NCBI RefSeq assembly: GCF_009730915.1 | Contig: NC_052475.1 | Coordinates: 29,263,016 to 29,327,015 of the forward strand | Reading direction: 5' to 3' | Source of the DNA: Dioscorea cayenensis subsp. rotundata | Lineage: Eukaryota; Streptophyta; Magnoliopsida; Dioscoreales; Dioscoreaceae | DNA: 64,000 bases | Shown: positions 1-11,254 of the stretch, in pieces | Layout: every line of letters starts with the position of its first letter | Numbering within the stretch: position 1 is the stretch's first letter | Program-made: the position numbers and the translations under genes | The notes under the pieces: model-generated | What the model was told of the DNA's origin: nothing | Seen by the model: the letters and a program-made list of their open reading frames with translations, nothing else | The model's database searches: none

Positions 1-941
1 GCCATGCATATGGCCATTCAGTGTTTGCTACATTAGCTTTTCTCTTTAAAATTGTGTTTTTGTGTGCGCCTGTGGATATATATATAAAGAATATCCAGTG
101 TTTATAGGATTCTCTTTGCTTTTGTTCAATATAATTAAACTTCAGACTCTACAAAGCTTCTTGATCTCTGAGAAAATGAAACATTAATTGTTTTAATTTC
201 ACATTGGAAAACAATCTTTCATTGAGAACATGAGGATAATTAGCAAGAAAAAGATCGGAACATTGGAACATATATATATATAACTACATTTTGCTAATAT
301 GTATAACCATTTACCAATGAATTTTTGACTTATTAATATCGTATCCCTTATGTAAGATGTTAATTTCAGCGAAGATTTGATATCAAACCCCAAAACCTAT
401 CAAATGTAAGAGAACAGTAATTGTTGTTAATATATTTTTATAAAAATAATATTTATTTATATACAACTATAATTCAATATTATTATTTGCTTATATAGTC
501 ATCTAACTAAAAGTTGAGAAAAATAATTCAAAAACTTTTTTTTTTACTTTATTTATATCATTCATCTTATCAAATAAAAAAAAATATTCAAAACATTAAT
601 GTATAGTTTTATAAAATTTATAAAATAATTTTTAATATGAAGTGTTTATAAGAAAACAAAAAAAAAATCGAGATATATAAATAAATATTTTTTATATAAA
701 CAAAATTTTAATTTATAAAGTATTTTTTTACTGTTTTCCTAAGCATAGATAAAGATTTTGTATGTGTGCGGCTGGCTGATCGACATTATAAAATATACAT
801 ATATATCAAATATAATTTTTTTTTATTAAAAATATTAGTTTATGTAATTTGATAAGTTGCTGGATTGCTAGATCAACCACGTACAGAGCTAATTCCTGTC
901 TCATTTTTGTGAATGATCTCAATCTAATTCTCCATGGATTT
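1..941. other. AT-rich intergenic DNA
   Basis: No exon-like stretch, splice-site series or conserved protein motif is visible on either strand. The short open frames here are low complexity and start in AT runs. A few TA runs occur near 270-285 and 797-805. This is the sequence into which the LINE that follows was inserted. Confidence 0.7.
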
Positions 942-956
942 AATCATGATTTATTT
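942..956 (+). repeat. LINE 5' target-site duplication
   Basis: The 15-mer AATCATGATTTATTT occurs here and again at 7963-7977, just past the 3' end of the LINE. At the 5' copy an extra ATTT precedes the shared GG, so the original duplication may have been up to about 19 bp. Duplications of this length are typical of target-primed insertion of L1-type elements. Confidence 0.85.
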
Positions 957-1060
957 ATTTGGCTAATAATTAAACATCAACCGATTCCGCCTCCTGTATG
1001 AGGCTTCCTTGCTCCCAGTTTCTCCTCGGCTCCCCACTGCTTCTCTTTCCCCCCCTTGCG

Positions 1061-2537
1061 ATGGCAAGTGGGGGAAATGGTCCGCCTCCCGTCTCCAAAC
1101 CTCCTCCACCAAGAACCTGGGCTCAAATCGCCTCTGCTGCTGCTCGTAACTCTGAGAACTCCCCGCTTTACAATCCGCAACTTCTCTCGAAAATCAAAAG
1201 CTCCACATCTCAGTTCGTTAGGCTGGATGATGATTCCCTTGCTCGCGCTCGGATGCGTTTCCAGCATTCTCTCTATGGCAAGTTTTTCGGCAAGCCCCCT
1301 CCGTTTGAACAGGTGAAGTTGTCTCTCCTTGCAAAATGGATGGATATCGGCGAGGTCTCCATTTCTGACCTCCCTAATGGCTTCTTATTAATTCGGTGTG
1401 CTTCTCATGATATTAAACAAAGAATCCTTGTGGAAGGCCCTTGGTCTATCAATGGCATAGTCCTTCAACTTTCACATAGGCAACCTTTCTTTGAACCATC
1501 TTCTGCTAAGCTTACCACCGGTGCTATTTGGGTTCAACTTCATAACCTACCTGTCGATTTCTAGGAAGCTGAAACCCTGGAGTCTATCACGGCTCATATT
1601 GGTAATCTTTTGAAGGTGGATGACCTTACATCTTCACTCGTTCGTTCAAGGTTTGCTCGCATTTGTCTGGAGGTTGATCTCTCCAAGCCGTTGAGCCGTG
1701 GCTTTTGGCTTGGCGACGATGTGCACCGAGTCTTTGTGGTGGTCTTATACGAACGGCTTCCGACCTTCTGTCACTCGCTCTGACATCCCCTCTGCAGCGC
1801 GAGGTACACGTGACGGCTTCTCAGGGCGTGGCAGGGGCGGCCATATCTCCTCTCGCACACCAAGAGCCGAAAACATTGATGGCGAGACTCCCCCTCCGCA
1901 CGATGTTACTCTTGATTCAAATCTGACTGTTGATGAGCCTCGTTTGGTGGTCTCTCGGGACTCTGAGCCACCTAACGGCTCTCTTTTCACAAATACTGAT
2001 GCTCTTCGTCTGGGAAATGCGCACTCTATCTCTCATGTCTCCCAGTCAAATCGAGACAAAGGCAAAGGCAAAGCGCCTTTCATCCCGCACACTAACTCTC
2101 CTCCACCCATTCTCCGTATGGCGCCCTTAGAGACTAACTTCCACCCTCCTGATGACCATGGTGAATCTCATCTGATGGCGGTGGATAGGGTCACTGCTGC
2201 CTTAGCGTCAAATACTCCTGACGAGGATGATCCTGGTCCTTCTTCTGATGCTGATGTAGAGGGTGAGGAGGATGTTGGTGATGAAGAAATGTCCGAGGAA
2301 GAGGATGAGATCGACGACCTAATGACTCTGGATCAGTATCAAGACGTTCAGCGTAGAGAATCTTTGGTTAGGAAGAACCTTGCGGTCCCTAATGACCCGC
2401 ATAAGAAGGGCAGAGTTGAAGTGGGGGGGGAACCACTCCTCCTAAACTTTCCTCTTTTTCTTCTCTTTCCCAGTTTTTATGGATTTGGTGTTCATTCTTG
2501 TTTTTGTGTCTTTTCTCTTGCTTATTTTCATGATTAA
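1061..2537 (+). pseudogene. LINE ORF1 (DUF4283-type), broken
   Basis: The start at 1061 (MASGGNG) is preferred over the upstream in-frame ATG at 998 because the following proline-rich segment and TWAQIA are typical of plant LINE ORF1 starts. A DUF4283-like region follows, with the motif GPWSINGIVLQL. The frame is stopped by TAG at 1562-1564, where the family normally has Trp (EFWEAE), so this looks like TGG to TAG. The frame then resumes (ETLESITAHIGNLLKVDD) to about 1780, where a further frameshift and probable deletion remove the expected CCHC zinc knuckle. The basic and acidic C-terminal tail is in another frame (1698-2537). ORF1 normally binds the element's RNA. Confidence 0.75.
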
Positions 2538-4225
2538 ACCTAAGATTATTTGTTGGAATTGCAGGGGGATATCTAGTAGGGATACCTCCAACCGGATCAT
2601 GAGGTTTATCCGTCATGATAAACCTTATCTGCTCTGTTTAGTTGAAACTCGGGCTGACTCTCTTCGTGTGGACCGTCTAGTTAGAAAGCTTCCTCGCAGC
2701 TGGAAATGGGCGGCGATTCTAGCGAATGGTTACTCTGGAGGTATTATGGTTATTTGGAATATTTGTTTAGGCCTTGTTTCCCCTATTGCTATTTCCATGA
2801 GAGCGCTACATTTGATCATCTCTTCGGATCAATCTCACAATTGGCTGATTTCGGTGATTTATAATGGTACTTGTATCTCTTCTCAAAGGGCTCTTTGGTT
2901 TGAACTCTCTAAACTCTCCACTCTTGATTTTCCGTGGATTATTATTGGTGATTTTAATTCTATTATCTTCCCCTGTGAGCACAAAGGTGGTTCTTATAGG
3001 CACTACTCCCGCAAGGCCACTTTTTTCCTCAATTTTATTAATGATAATCGTCTTTTGGATCTTCATTTCACTGGAACTAACTTTACCTGGTGTAATAATA
3101 GAACAGGTGCCGCTCGGAGATGGGCTCGCCTTGATCGGTGCTTAGTCAATCTTGTGTGGTATTCCAAATTCAACTCGTATACTCTTTCTCACTTACTTAG
3201 GCTTTTCTCTGATCACGCCCCCCTTCTTCTTACTGTTCATACTAGTCCCTCTCGTAAGCCCGGTTTATTTAGATTTGATAATTTTTGGCTTGACTATCTG
3301 GGTTGTCATGCTGCAGTTAGGAAAGCTCTTAATTGCACCCCTAATGGCAATGCCTTGCATTCTTTTACTCATCTCTTATCTCGTGTGCGACCTCATATCA
3401 AATCTTGGTATGCGACTGGCTTCAATTCTATTGAATCTGAATTACTCTCCACCGAGGATGCTATTCAGATAGCTGAACAACAGGACATCTCCTCTCCTGG
3501 TTTGCACTCTCATCTCTTAAATCTTTATGCTAAATTTGGTGCTCTGCAAAGGCAAAATGCTATTAAGTGGGCTCAGCGTAACCATTTACTCTGGGTTTGT
3601 AACGGTGATCAGAACACAAGTTTTTTTCATAACTATGCCCGTATCCGTAAGCACAGAAGCCTTATTTCTCAAATTTCTGATATCACTGGTAATATCTATT
3701 CTGACCAGAACTCTATTAATGATGCCTTTTTGAATTATTATTCTACATTGTGGTCTGCTAACTCTTCTGATTCTTTATCTGACATTCTTTCTACTTTACC
3801 GGATAACCTTCCCCGTCTGTCTTCTTCCGACGGTGATATGCTTATCCGGGAAGTTACTAAGGAAGAGGTTTATCGTATAGTCATGGAGCTCCCTTCTGGT
3901 AAGAGTCCTGGTCCCGATGGTTTTAATTCGGAATTTTATCAATTCTTTTAGAATGATATTGGTGATCAACTTTTTGAAGCTGTTAGTAAGTTTTTTCTGC
4001 ACAATTCCCTTCCTGCTTCTTGGGGCCGTACCTTTATCACCCTTATCCCCAAGAAGGATAACCCTACCTTGGTTTCTGATTTTAGACCCATCTCCCTTTG
4101 TAATGTGTCTTTTAAGATATTATCTAAGGTTATGGCTAATCGACTCAAGCTTGTTCTCCCAAAACTCATTGGTCGAGAGCAAGCTGGGTTTGTGGCTGGC
4201 CGTAGTCCTTTTGACAATATCATTG

Positions 4226-5403
4226 TGATGAGTATAATTTGCACTTAATATATAGACATTCTTTAACTCATAATGAATTAAATTTGAATTATTTTAAACC
4301 AATTTTACTCCTAATTTTAGTATTATTGCATTGTATAAAAGAAAGAGAATGATTCGAAGGAAGAACATGTAAAGGCACAAGATTGGAGAAAGAAGAGCAA
4401 AGTTTTAACAAAGAGGGAACAAGCAAAACAGAAAATCTAGCGCCTAGGCGCTAGCATGCAGCGCTTAGGCGCTACAACATTAAGAGGTGCAAAACAAAAA
4501 CTATAGCGCCTAGGCGCTACAGTCTTTGGCGCCTAGGCGCTACCCCGATTTTTATGTTATAAAGAGGATAGGGTTAAGACGAAAAGGGGGGAGGAATTTC
4601 GGAGATCAAGAGACTGGGAGCAAAGATTCAGCGCGGATTCATTGCCAGGCTTTAGTTTTTAGTTTTTCTTTGTTCATTTGATGATGAACCTTATTAATAT
4701 GTCGAACTTTGCAATTATTATGTTCTAAATACTTTTTCTAGGGCTATGATGTAGCCAGACTATGAAACCCTAGATTCATCTTTGTTTAATTTAATTTATG
4801 CTTGTTTCAAGACTATGTTGGATATTTTAATCTATGCTTAATGCTTGTGATTGCTTGATCACCAATTGCATGATTATTAATTTGATTTGAGACCGAGAGG
4901 TGATAATTGAATTAGGTCTTGGTTGAAATATTGTACAATCATCATAAGATAGAGATATTTATGAGGTTGTATGCATCATTATAAATTTCTAGAGCTTAAT
5001 GAGTTCCATAGGTTCACAGTTATCTCAGAGATGATGTTAACTTATCTAGTGGAATATGCTATTGATGCTTGAGAAAGATCAATATGTAATTTAGGGAAAT
5101 TTGATGACAACATAAGAAGCAAACATTGATTGATTGAATTAGATGATCTAGGTGGAATTAGTCTAGGTGAACTCGGAAACCCTAGAATCTCTTGACATTG
5201 ATTTCTCCTTATCTCTATCTCTCTCTCTAGTCCTTGAATTAGATTTTCTAAATTAAACTTCTTCAATTTCATTAATCAAGTAGAATTAGGGTTAGTAATT
5301 TTGGTAATTAATAAGCTCAATCCTCGTGGGAACGATACTCGCTTATCATTATATTACTTGTTTGCGATAGTGTATACTTGAGTTATATAAATCATAATCA
5401 ACA
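4226..5403 (+). mobile_element. Solo LTR (1178 bp) inserted in LINE ORF2
   Basis: It begins TGATGAG and ends ATCAACA, so it has the TG...CA termini of an LTR. It is flanked on both sides by CATTG (4221-4225 and 5404-5408), a perfect 5-bp target-site duplication. Removing the LTR plus one CATTG puts the two halves of the reverse transcriptase back in one frame across the join, which fixes the ends to the base. It has no gag-pol, primer-binding site or polypurine tract, so it is a solo LTR left by LTR-LTR recombination. A TATA-like site lies near 4556-4564, and the 3' part has the CCTCGTGGGAACGATACTCG type of motif seen near the ends of many plant gypsy LTRs (family assignment is inference). 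Confidence 0.9.
4439..4541. repeat. Four copies of a GCGCCTAGGCGC palindrome in the LTR
   Basis: AGCGCCTAGGCGCT occurs at 4439-4452 and 4505-4518, AGCGCTTAGGCGCT at 4460-4473 and GGCGCCTAGGCGCT at 4528-4541. The copies are each (nearly) self-complementary and sit just upstream of the TATA-like site near 4560, where U3 promoter elements are expected. The function is unknown. Confidence 0.85.
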
Positions 5404-7962
5404 CATTGCCCTTCAGGAGATTGCCCATACGATTGAGAAAGACTTTACCCACCCCCCTAGGATGATTGTCAAAATTGACATTGAAAAGGCTTATGATTCT
5501 ATTAGCTGGAATGCAATTCTTGCCACCTTAACCAAGATGAACTTCCCTCCAATTTGGATTTCCTGGATTAAGAATTGCCTATCTGATTCTTCTTTCTCCC
5601 TTCTCATCAATGGTCAGCCTAGTTCTTGGTTTACTTCCTCCCGAGGTATTAGACAAGGGGATCCCATTTCCTCCTATCTCTTCATTCTGGTCTCCCGGAA
5701 CCTTACTTCCATGCTTAACTATGCTCTTCATAGGAATTGGATTCAGGGTTTTAATTCTAGGTTAAATGTTAATTTCAACCACTTGATGTTCGTTGACGAT
5801 CTTGTTCTTATTTCTCATGCTACCGGAAAAGGCGCCAAATGCATCAAGCTCGCCTTTGCTATTTATGGTCGTCTTACTTGACCCAGAGATTCCAATTTTT
5901 CTCAAATCTGCAGTGTACTTCCCTTCCTGGTTTAATCCTAGAGTTAGGAAAAGCATTTGCACCATTCTTAACTTCACTCATGCTTCCTTTCCTTTTACTT
6001 ATTTAGGAGTGCTCATTTCACCCAAAAAGAATTGCGATGATGTCTTTTAATCCCATGATCGACAAAATCCGCAGACTGTGCTCTAATTGGAAACACTCTA
6101 AACTTTCCCAATCTGCCAAGATTATTCTCATTAACTCGTCCATCCTTTCAATCCCAACTTACTACTCTTCTGCTTATATAATCCCGGATACAGTTCTCAA
6201 GGAAATTAATAAAAATTGTTAGGGATTTTCTTTGGTATAAAAGGTAGGCGATGGAAAGGGCATCCGTCTGCGGTTGTTTGGGCAAATCTTTCTCTTCCCA
6301 AGCTCGAGGGGGGTCTAGGTATTAGAAACCTTTCTCTTGCTAAAAATTTCTTTGATGGCCAATAATGTTTTCAAGTTTTTAAATGGCTGTGAGGCTATCT
6401 GGGTTGATATCCTTGTGTCTAAATATGGTAAGTTTAATTTTTGGAGGGATTCTATTCCCTCAGGCTGTTCTTGGTTCTTTAGAGGTCTACATTATCTCGC
6501 CAATCATCTGAAGCCTTATTGCTCTTTGAATTCTGTGAATCCTAATCTGGCTTCTTTCTTATTTGATCCTTGGTGTGATAGTATCCCCATCGCCTTTAAG
6601 CCTACCTTCTGCAATATGGCTTTAGACTTGGAAATTCTCAAGTCTCTGACTTTATTTCTCACGGTGTTTGGGACTTTCAACAGCTGTTCAATTTATTTGA
6701 TACTAATGTGGATTGTTTTAAGGACAAACTTGGGCATATTGATTTTAATTCTCCTTGTTACTGGTTGTGGACTCCTAAGTCCTGCAAGCTTAAGATCTCT
6801 CCTAAGGTGCATCATTTTTTTAATCATTCTGATCATGACTTTAATTCCTGGAATGGGTGGAGGACTATCTGGAAACTCAATGTGGCCCTTCGAGTTCCAT
6901 ATTTTCTTTGGATCTGTTTTAATGGTAAGCTGGCCACTTATGATTTTCTCCATCGCATTAACTCGGGTCCTCGTAACTTTTGTGTTCATTGTGGCTTGGA
7001 TTTTGAAAGCACTGATCACCTCCTGGTTCACTGTCCTAAAGCTCAGTCTATTTGGCATGATGTTAGCATTCTTATTGGGAGTATTTTTGCCTTTCCTGAT
7101 GGTTTCATAGAGGGTTCATGGATCACCTGCAGCCAATATACTTTATTTCATAAGTCCATTATTACTGCGGTTGCTTGGTATATTTGGAAACACAGATGTG
7201 AAATTATCTTCAATCATGTTGCTCCTAATTTTTCTATTATCACTACAAAAGCTATTGCTCATGTCAAGAGTCACTCTGCTGTGAATACCTCTCTGGCTGG
7301 TCGAAGACTCTTACTAAACAACTTTTCGAATGCGGACAGTCCTTTTCTCTTCACTTCAGCGATGCATGCGCCTAGGTCTGAGGTAAGTGGTTTTGGTTTT
7401 TTCATTTCTAATCATAATCGGGTTGTTATGTCTTCAGGTTGTGGTCCTATTGCTGGGAATCATGCTTCTTTGCTTGAGCTTCAAAGTTTTCAAATTATCC
7501 TTCTTAAAGTCTCCAGAGCTCAAATCAGTCTGCATCACGTCCTCACATCCAACCGAGAAGTTTATCAAGCTCTACTGGGCAATCTCTGGACTACTGATAT
7601 ACCAATTCACTTCATCAATCAGTGGACTCGGGATATTAACCAGTTGTTATTCAGTGTTGGCTCCCCTCGCGTCCATCTAGTCCCCTCTGAATGGATATCA
7701 CCTGCCAATAAATTGGCTTTGCTTGGCAGGAATCTTCACACGATCTCCCTTTACCACCTGGGTAGAGTCCCGAAGTGGATAATGAAGGGCTTCACTTGTG
7801 CAGGTTTTTAGTTTTAAGTTGTATTTATGTTGTTTGGTTGTTTTGCTTTCTTTCTTTTGTTATTGTTTTCTTTGTTGTTTTTTTTGTGGTTTGTAATCTT
7901 AAGAACTCTGTAAACCTTTTTATTTGTGTTAATAAAATAGCTCTATGAGCTCCTTCCCCAAA

Positions 7963-7977
7963 AATCATGATTTATTT
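7963..7977 (+). repeat. LINE 3' target-site duplication
   Basis: Exact 15-base match to 942-956, directly after the LINE 3' end (CCCCAAAA). It fixes the 3' boundary of the element. Confidence 0.85.
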
Positions 7978-8097
7978 GGTTTTTTTTTTAAACGAACGAA
8001 CAGGCGGCATGCGCTCCCATTTAAGAATTGTTAAAGAGACATGCAGATATAGAGATGCATTAGTTACAGTAATTTACTGACCTCTTTAAAAAAATCC

Positions 8098-8765
8098 CCT
8101 ATCCTACAACCCTAGAAGAGTGAAACTATTGTTTCTCCTAAGGTTGGGAAGGTGGCGGGAAATCCCCGATCCCTGCGGAGACTCGACCCAACGAGGACAG
8201 GATTCTCTGATTCTACCCTGTGGGGGTGGGGACAGGGCCAATTCGTTCCCATTTCCTAAACAGGGACAAGGATCCCCAACCTGATGGAAATTATATATAT
8301 AGAGAAAATTTTTTCCTACATTAAAATATCCAAAACCCTAAATAATGAAACAAATAACTTTGATATTATATTGTACTGCATACCTATAGAATCCAAAATT
8401 TTATTTTTTTACTCTATATTGAAAACCATTTGAAGTTTTTTTTTATATGTATATATAAGTTTTTATATGTTGGTTTGACAAGTTTGTTGAGCTCTATATG
8501 TTGAGTAGTTTTTTTTTTATATTTTTCATAGATGTAACGATATTAGATTATTTTTAAAAAATTTATAATTTATAAGTAAAGTACTAAAATACAATAGCAA
8601 TGTTTGCAAATGGGAAATCCCCGTGGGGATTTTATCCCCGCAAGGATGGAGATATGTGGGGAAGCAATTTAATTTCCCCCATTGGGGATTCCCTGTCCTC
8701 GTCAAAGATGGGCCAGGGCCGGGGCCCTAGTTTCTCTCACAAGAGACCCATACCTAGACCAGTGA
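8098..8765. repeat. MITE-like repeat rich in GGGGAT/ATCCCC
   Basis: A GC-rich island in AT-rich DNA holds many GGGGAT/ATCCCC words. An 11-bp perfect inverted repeat, ACGAGGACAGG (8191-8201) and CCTGTCCTCGT (8692-8702), brackets an AT-rich centre. The outer ends are not sharply defined. A non-autonomous DNA transposon is likely. No coding content is seen. Confidence 0.5.
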
Positions 8766-8769
8766 ATTT

Positions 8770-9454
8770 GGTAATTTTTTAATCCTTCAATTGAATGCGT
8801 AAATAAAATGATTATAATTTTTGCATTTATTTTTTTAATTTGTAGTTCTTACTTCCACTTTAGCAATCGGAATGCTTTTTCGAGGTCATTATTATGTTTC
8901 CCATCTAGTATTCTTCATGCCTATGGTTCAGCTAGTCATTTTGGCAATCTTTTTCATGGTCTTTGGGTTAGAATTAAACTGACCCAGCCCATTACTATAT
9001 CTGGGCCTGAGCAAATTTTTTGCTTACCACCAAAGCTAAGGGGTGGTTCAGGATCTTCTTTGTTTTTTTTTTTTTCGCTTTTATTTTATTCATGTTTTAT
9101 TTTTATTTTGTTGTTAATTTTTTTAAAACAAAAATATGTTTGAATACATTAACTGTTATGTTTTTTCAAAAACTGAATTGGTTAGCACAAAACCAGTTTA
9201 CTTGATTGTATTATTATTAAATAAAATTAATGACATAGACTAGTATTGTATGGGTACAAAATATCTCATAAAATTACACCATTTGAAACTAAAAATATTA
9301 CATTTTAATAATCTTCCAATAACATCAATTTCATCTTTAACACAATGAATTTGTTTTAGATTACTTGATGTCAATAATGGAATCAGAAGGAAGATGTAGG
9401 GTTTGTTTACTCAAAAAAAATAAAAATAGATTTTGGGGATTCGCCTTAAAAAAC

Positions 9455-9455
<1 letters not shown>
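8770..9455. other. Intergenic DNA, no gene seen
   Basis: AT-rich sequence with poly-T runs (9059-9074) and no exon-like structure. A short open frame at 8808-9143 is hydrophobic only because it translates T-rich DNA. Confidence 0.6.

Positions 9456-9500
<45 letters not shown>
9456..9500. repeat. (TA)n(GA)n microsatellite
   Basis: A TA run (about 9456-9470) passes directly into a GA run (about 9471-9499). It abuts the MITE-like element that starts at 9504. Confidence 0.9.
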
Positions 9501-9502
<2 letters not shown>

Positions 9503-9503
9503 C

Positions 9504-9721
9504 AGTAATCTAGGAACGCCCACAATAGTCATCAAATGGTAATCCGACTGCTTTGATCATCATAAACGGTACCGAAAACACGTTCTACAGTGTTGCACAG
9601 TATCATGAACAACAAAAGATGTGCGATGCTTATATAAACAAACAATCGTTTAATAATGATCCAACGGTTTTAAATCTAACATTTCTAGAGAATAGTAATC
9701 TAGGGATTTACCTAGATTACT
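9504..9721. mobile_element. Small MITE-like element with 11-bp terminal inverted repeats
   Basis: AGTAATCTAGG at 9504-9514 is the exact reverse complement of CCTAGATTACT at 9711-9721. A third, direct copy lies at 9694-9704, so the right end can fold into a tight hairpin with a 6-base loop. Total length is 218 bp with no coding capacity. TA microsatellite lies beside both ends, so a target-site duplication cannot be told from the repeat. Confidence 0.55.
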
Positions 9722-11211
9722 TTTTGCCATATATATATATATATATATATATTCATATTGGATTCATCCAATTTTTAAAAAAAAATAAGCGGGAGGAGTG
9801 GCTATAGTGATTTAACCATAATTTTTTTTTTAGATCATGTAAAAAGCCAATAGCTCAAACTATTGATTTTTACAAATATTTTTAAAAATTTGGGAGTCAA
9901 AAGATAATTTTCACAAATACTTTCTCAAAATATAATTTTTCATATTAAACTTATTTGTAAAATATCAACATGTCAAATAATAAATTTTTATTAATATTTT
10001 TTTAAAAAATATTATTAGTTTTATTTCTAAATACGAAATTAAAAAAAATGATAACGATGCCAAATGACCCTTATTTTTTCTCACACAATAACTTTACCCA
10101 AAGAGAAGTCCACCGAATCACCTTTGTAACAAAATGGTTAGAATGTCATATCTTTTCCAATTTAAAAGTAAAAAAGAGTTGAAATCCTGTGGCTTGGTTA
10201 TTTATTTATTTATTTAAAAAAATAAATAAATCATAAATATATTGAAAAAAATACAGGCAAGCATGCAAACAAACAAAGAAAGAATATGGCCTGGTTATAT
10301 GTTTTAGAAAAAAGAAAAAACAATGCCGTAAGCATTTATTTATAGGCTTACATCCTTCACCAAAACCTCCATCTTCCAATGTGGGACTAAACTATAAGCC
10401 TATGCGAATTTTTCATATTCACCCACAAATGAACCAAAATTATCATAGTAACGAACCTCTTTTGTCCCACATCGACTATTAGATGGACTCCTTGTGTACA
10501 TATAAGTGATGGGCATTATTCACCACTAGGCCGGTCTTTTGGTGACACGCTCTCCTCACCACTTGTGTGTATAACAATGCCCAAAATGTAATAAATTTTT
10601 TAAGAACACTCCGACCTTCCAGCACAATCACATATCATCATATTCAATATTGACAGAAAAACAACTTAATACTATCAGAGTTCTTCCAAACAAATCCAAA
10701 CATATAACATCAATGCAAGATGCATTTCATCATATGAGTTCAGTATCTCAGCACACTAGTAAGGAAACTCAACAGGGGATTAGCAAAGTAAAAACGAGAT
10801 AACCAATTATGAGAAATTCCTCCAAACTTCCCAGCCTCTTCCCTCTCTCTTGAGCAGGGTCTTTACCTTCTTCTTCGATACCTTTCTCGCTCTTTTTTCT
10901 TTCTCTTTAATAAACCTTTGCCTTGGGATTAGCTTTTGATAATCCATCAATAGATACATATCCCAATGGGTCATTACATTAACATTCTTCTCTGATGGCC
11001 AAGAGAGATAGGGAAATCACTATCATTTCTTTATATTTTTTTATATAAAAATAGATAAATTATAATTTTATTGAATAAAAAACAAGAGAACAAGGAGAAT
11101 AAGAGAACAAGATGAATATAAAAAAAGTAAAACAACAATGCAAAAAGAAGAAAACATATTAATTAAGGACTCCACCGGGGCATTTCTTTATAATTAGCTA
11201 GTTCATGCAAC

Positions 11212-11254
<43 letters not shown>

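Larger units (their letters stand above)
2530..7811 (+). pseudogene. LINE ORF2 (endonuclease-RT-zf-RVT-RNase H), broken
   Basis: It starts at ATG 2530 (MIKPKIICWNCRG), overlapping the end of ORF1. The APE-type endonuclease shows WNCRG, VETR, GDFNSI, RLDRCL and SDHAPL. The frame is then stopped by TAG at 3949-3951 where YQFFWN is expected (TGG to TAG). The reverse transcriptase continues with IPKK, RPISLCN and AGFVAGRSPFDNI, is split by the solo LTR, and resumes with IDIEKAYDSISW, GIRQGDPIS and FVDDLVLISH. The active-site box is FVDD rather than the common FADD. Frameshifts follow at about 5880, 6045, 6220 and 6330. A zf-RVT region (CVHCGLDFESTDHLLVHCP) and an RNase H-like tail that lacks a clear acidic set complete it. 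Confidence 0.85.
957..7962 (+). mobile_element. L1-type LINE, nearly full length, inactive
   Basis: Plant L1-clade non-LTR retrotransposon. It has an ORF1 with a DUF4283-like region, and an ORF2 with an APE-type endonuclease, reverse transcriptase, zf-RVT region and RNase H-like tail. It is bounded by a 15-bp target-site duplication (942-956 and 7963-7977). Without the nested 1178-bp solo LTR and one CATTG copy it is about 5.8 kb, the size of an intact plant LINE. Both ORFs carry stops and frameshifts, so it is dead. The 3' UTR (about 7812-7962) is T- and GT-rich and ends with an AATAAA-containing motif and CCCCAAAA. Insertion order is clear: LINE first, LTR element later. Confidence 0.9.

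Noticed and set aside
10338..10620. Possible 5S- or tRNA-derived short retroelement
   Set aside because: GTCCCACATCG is suggestive, but A, B or C box sequences of a Pol III promoter could not be identified.
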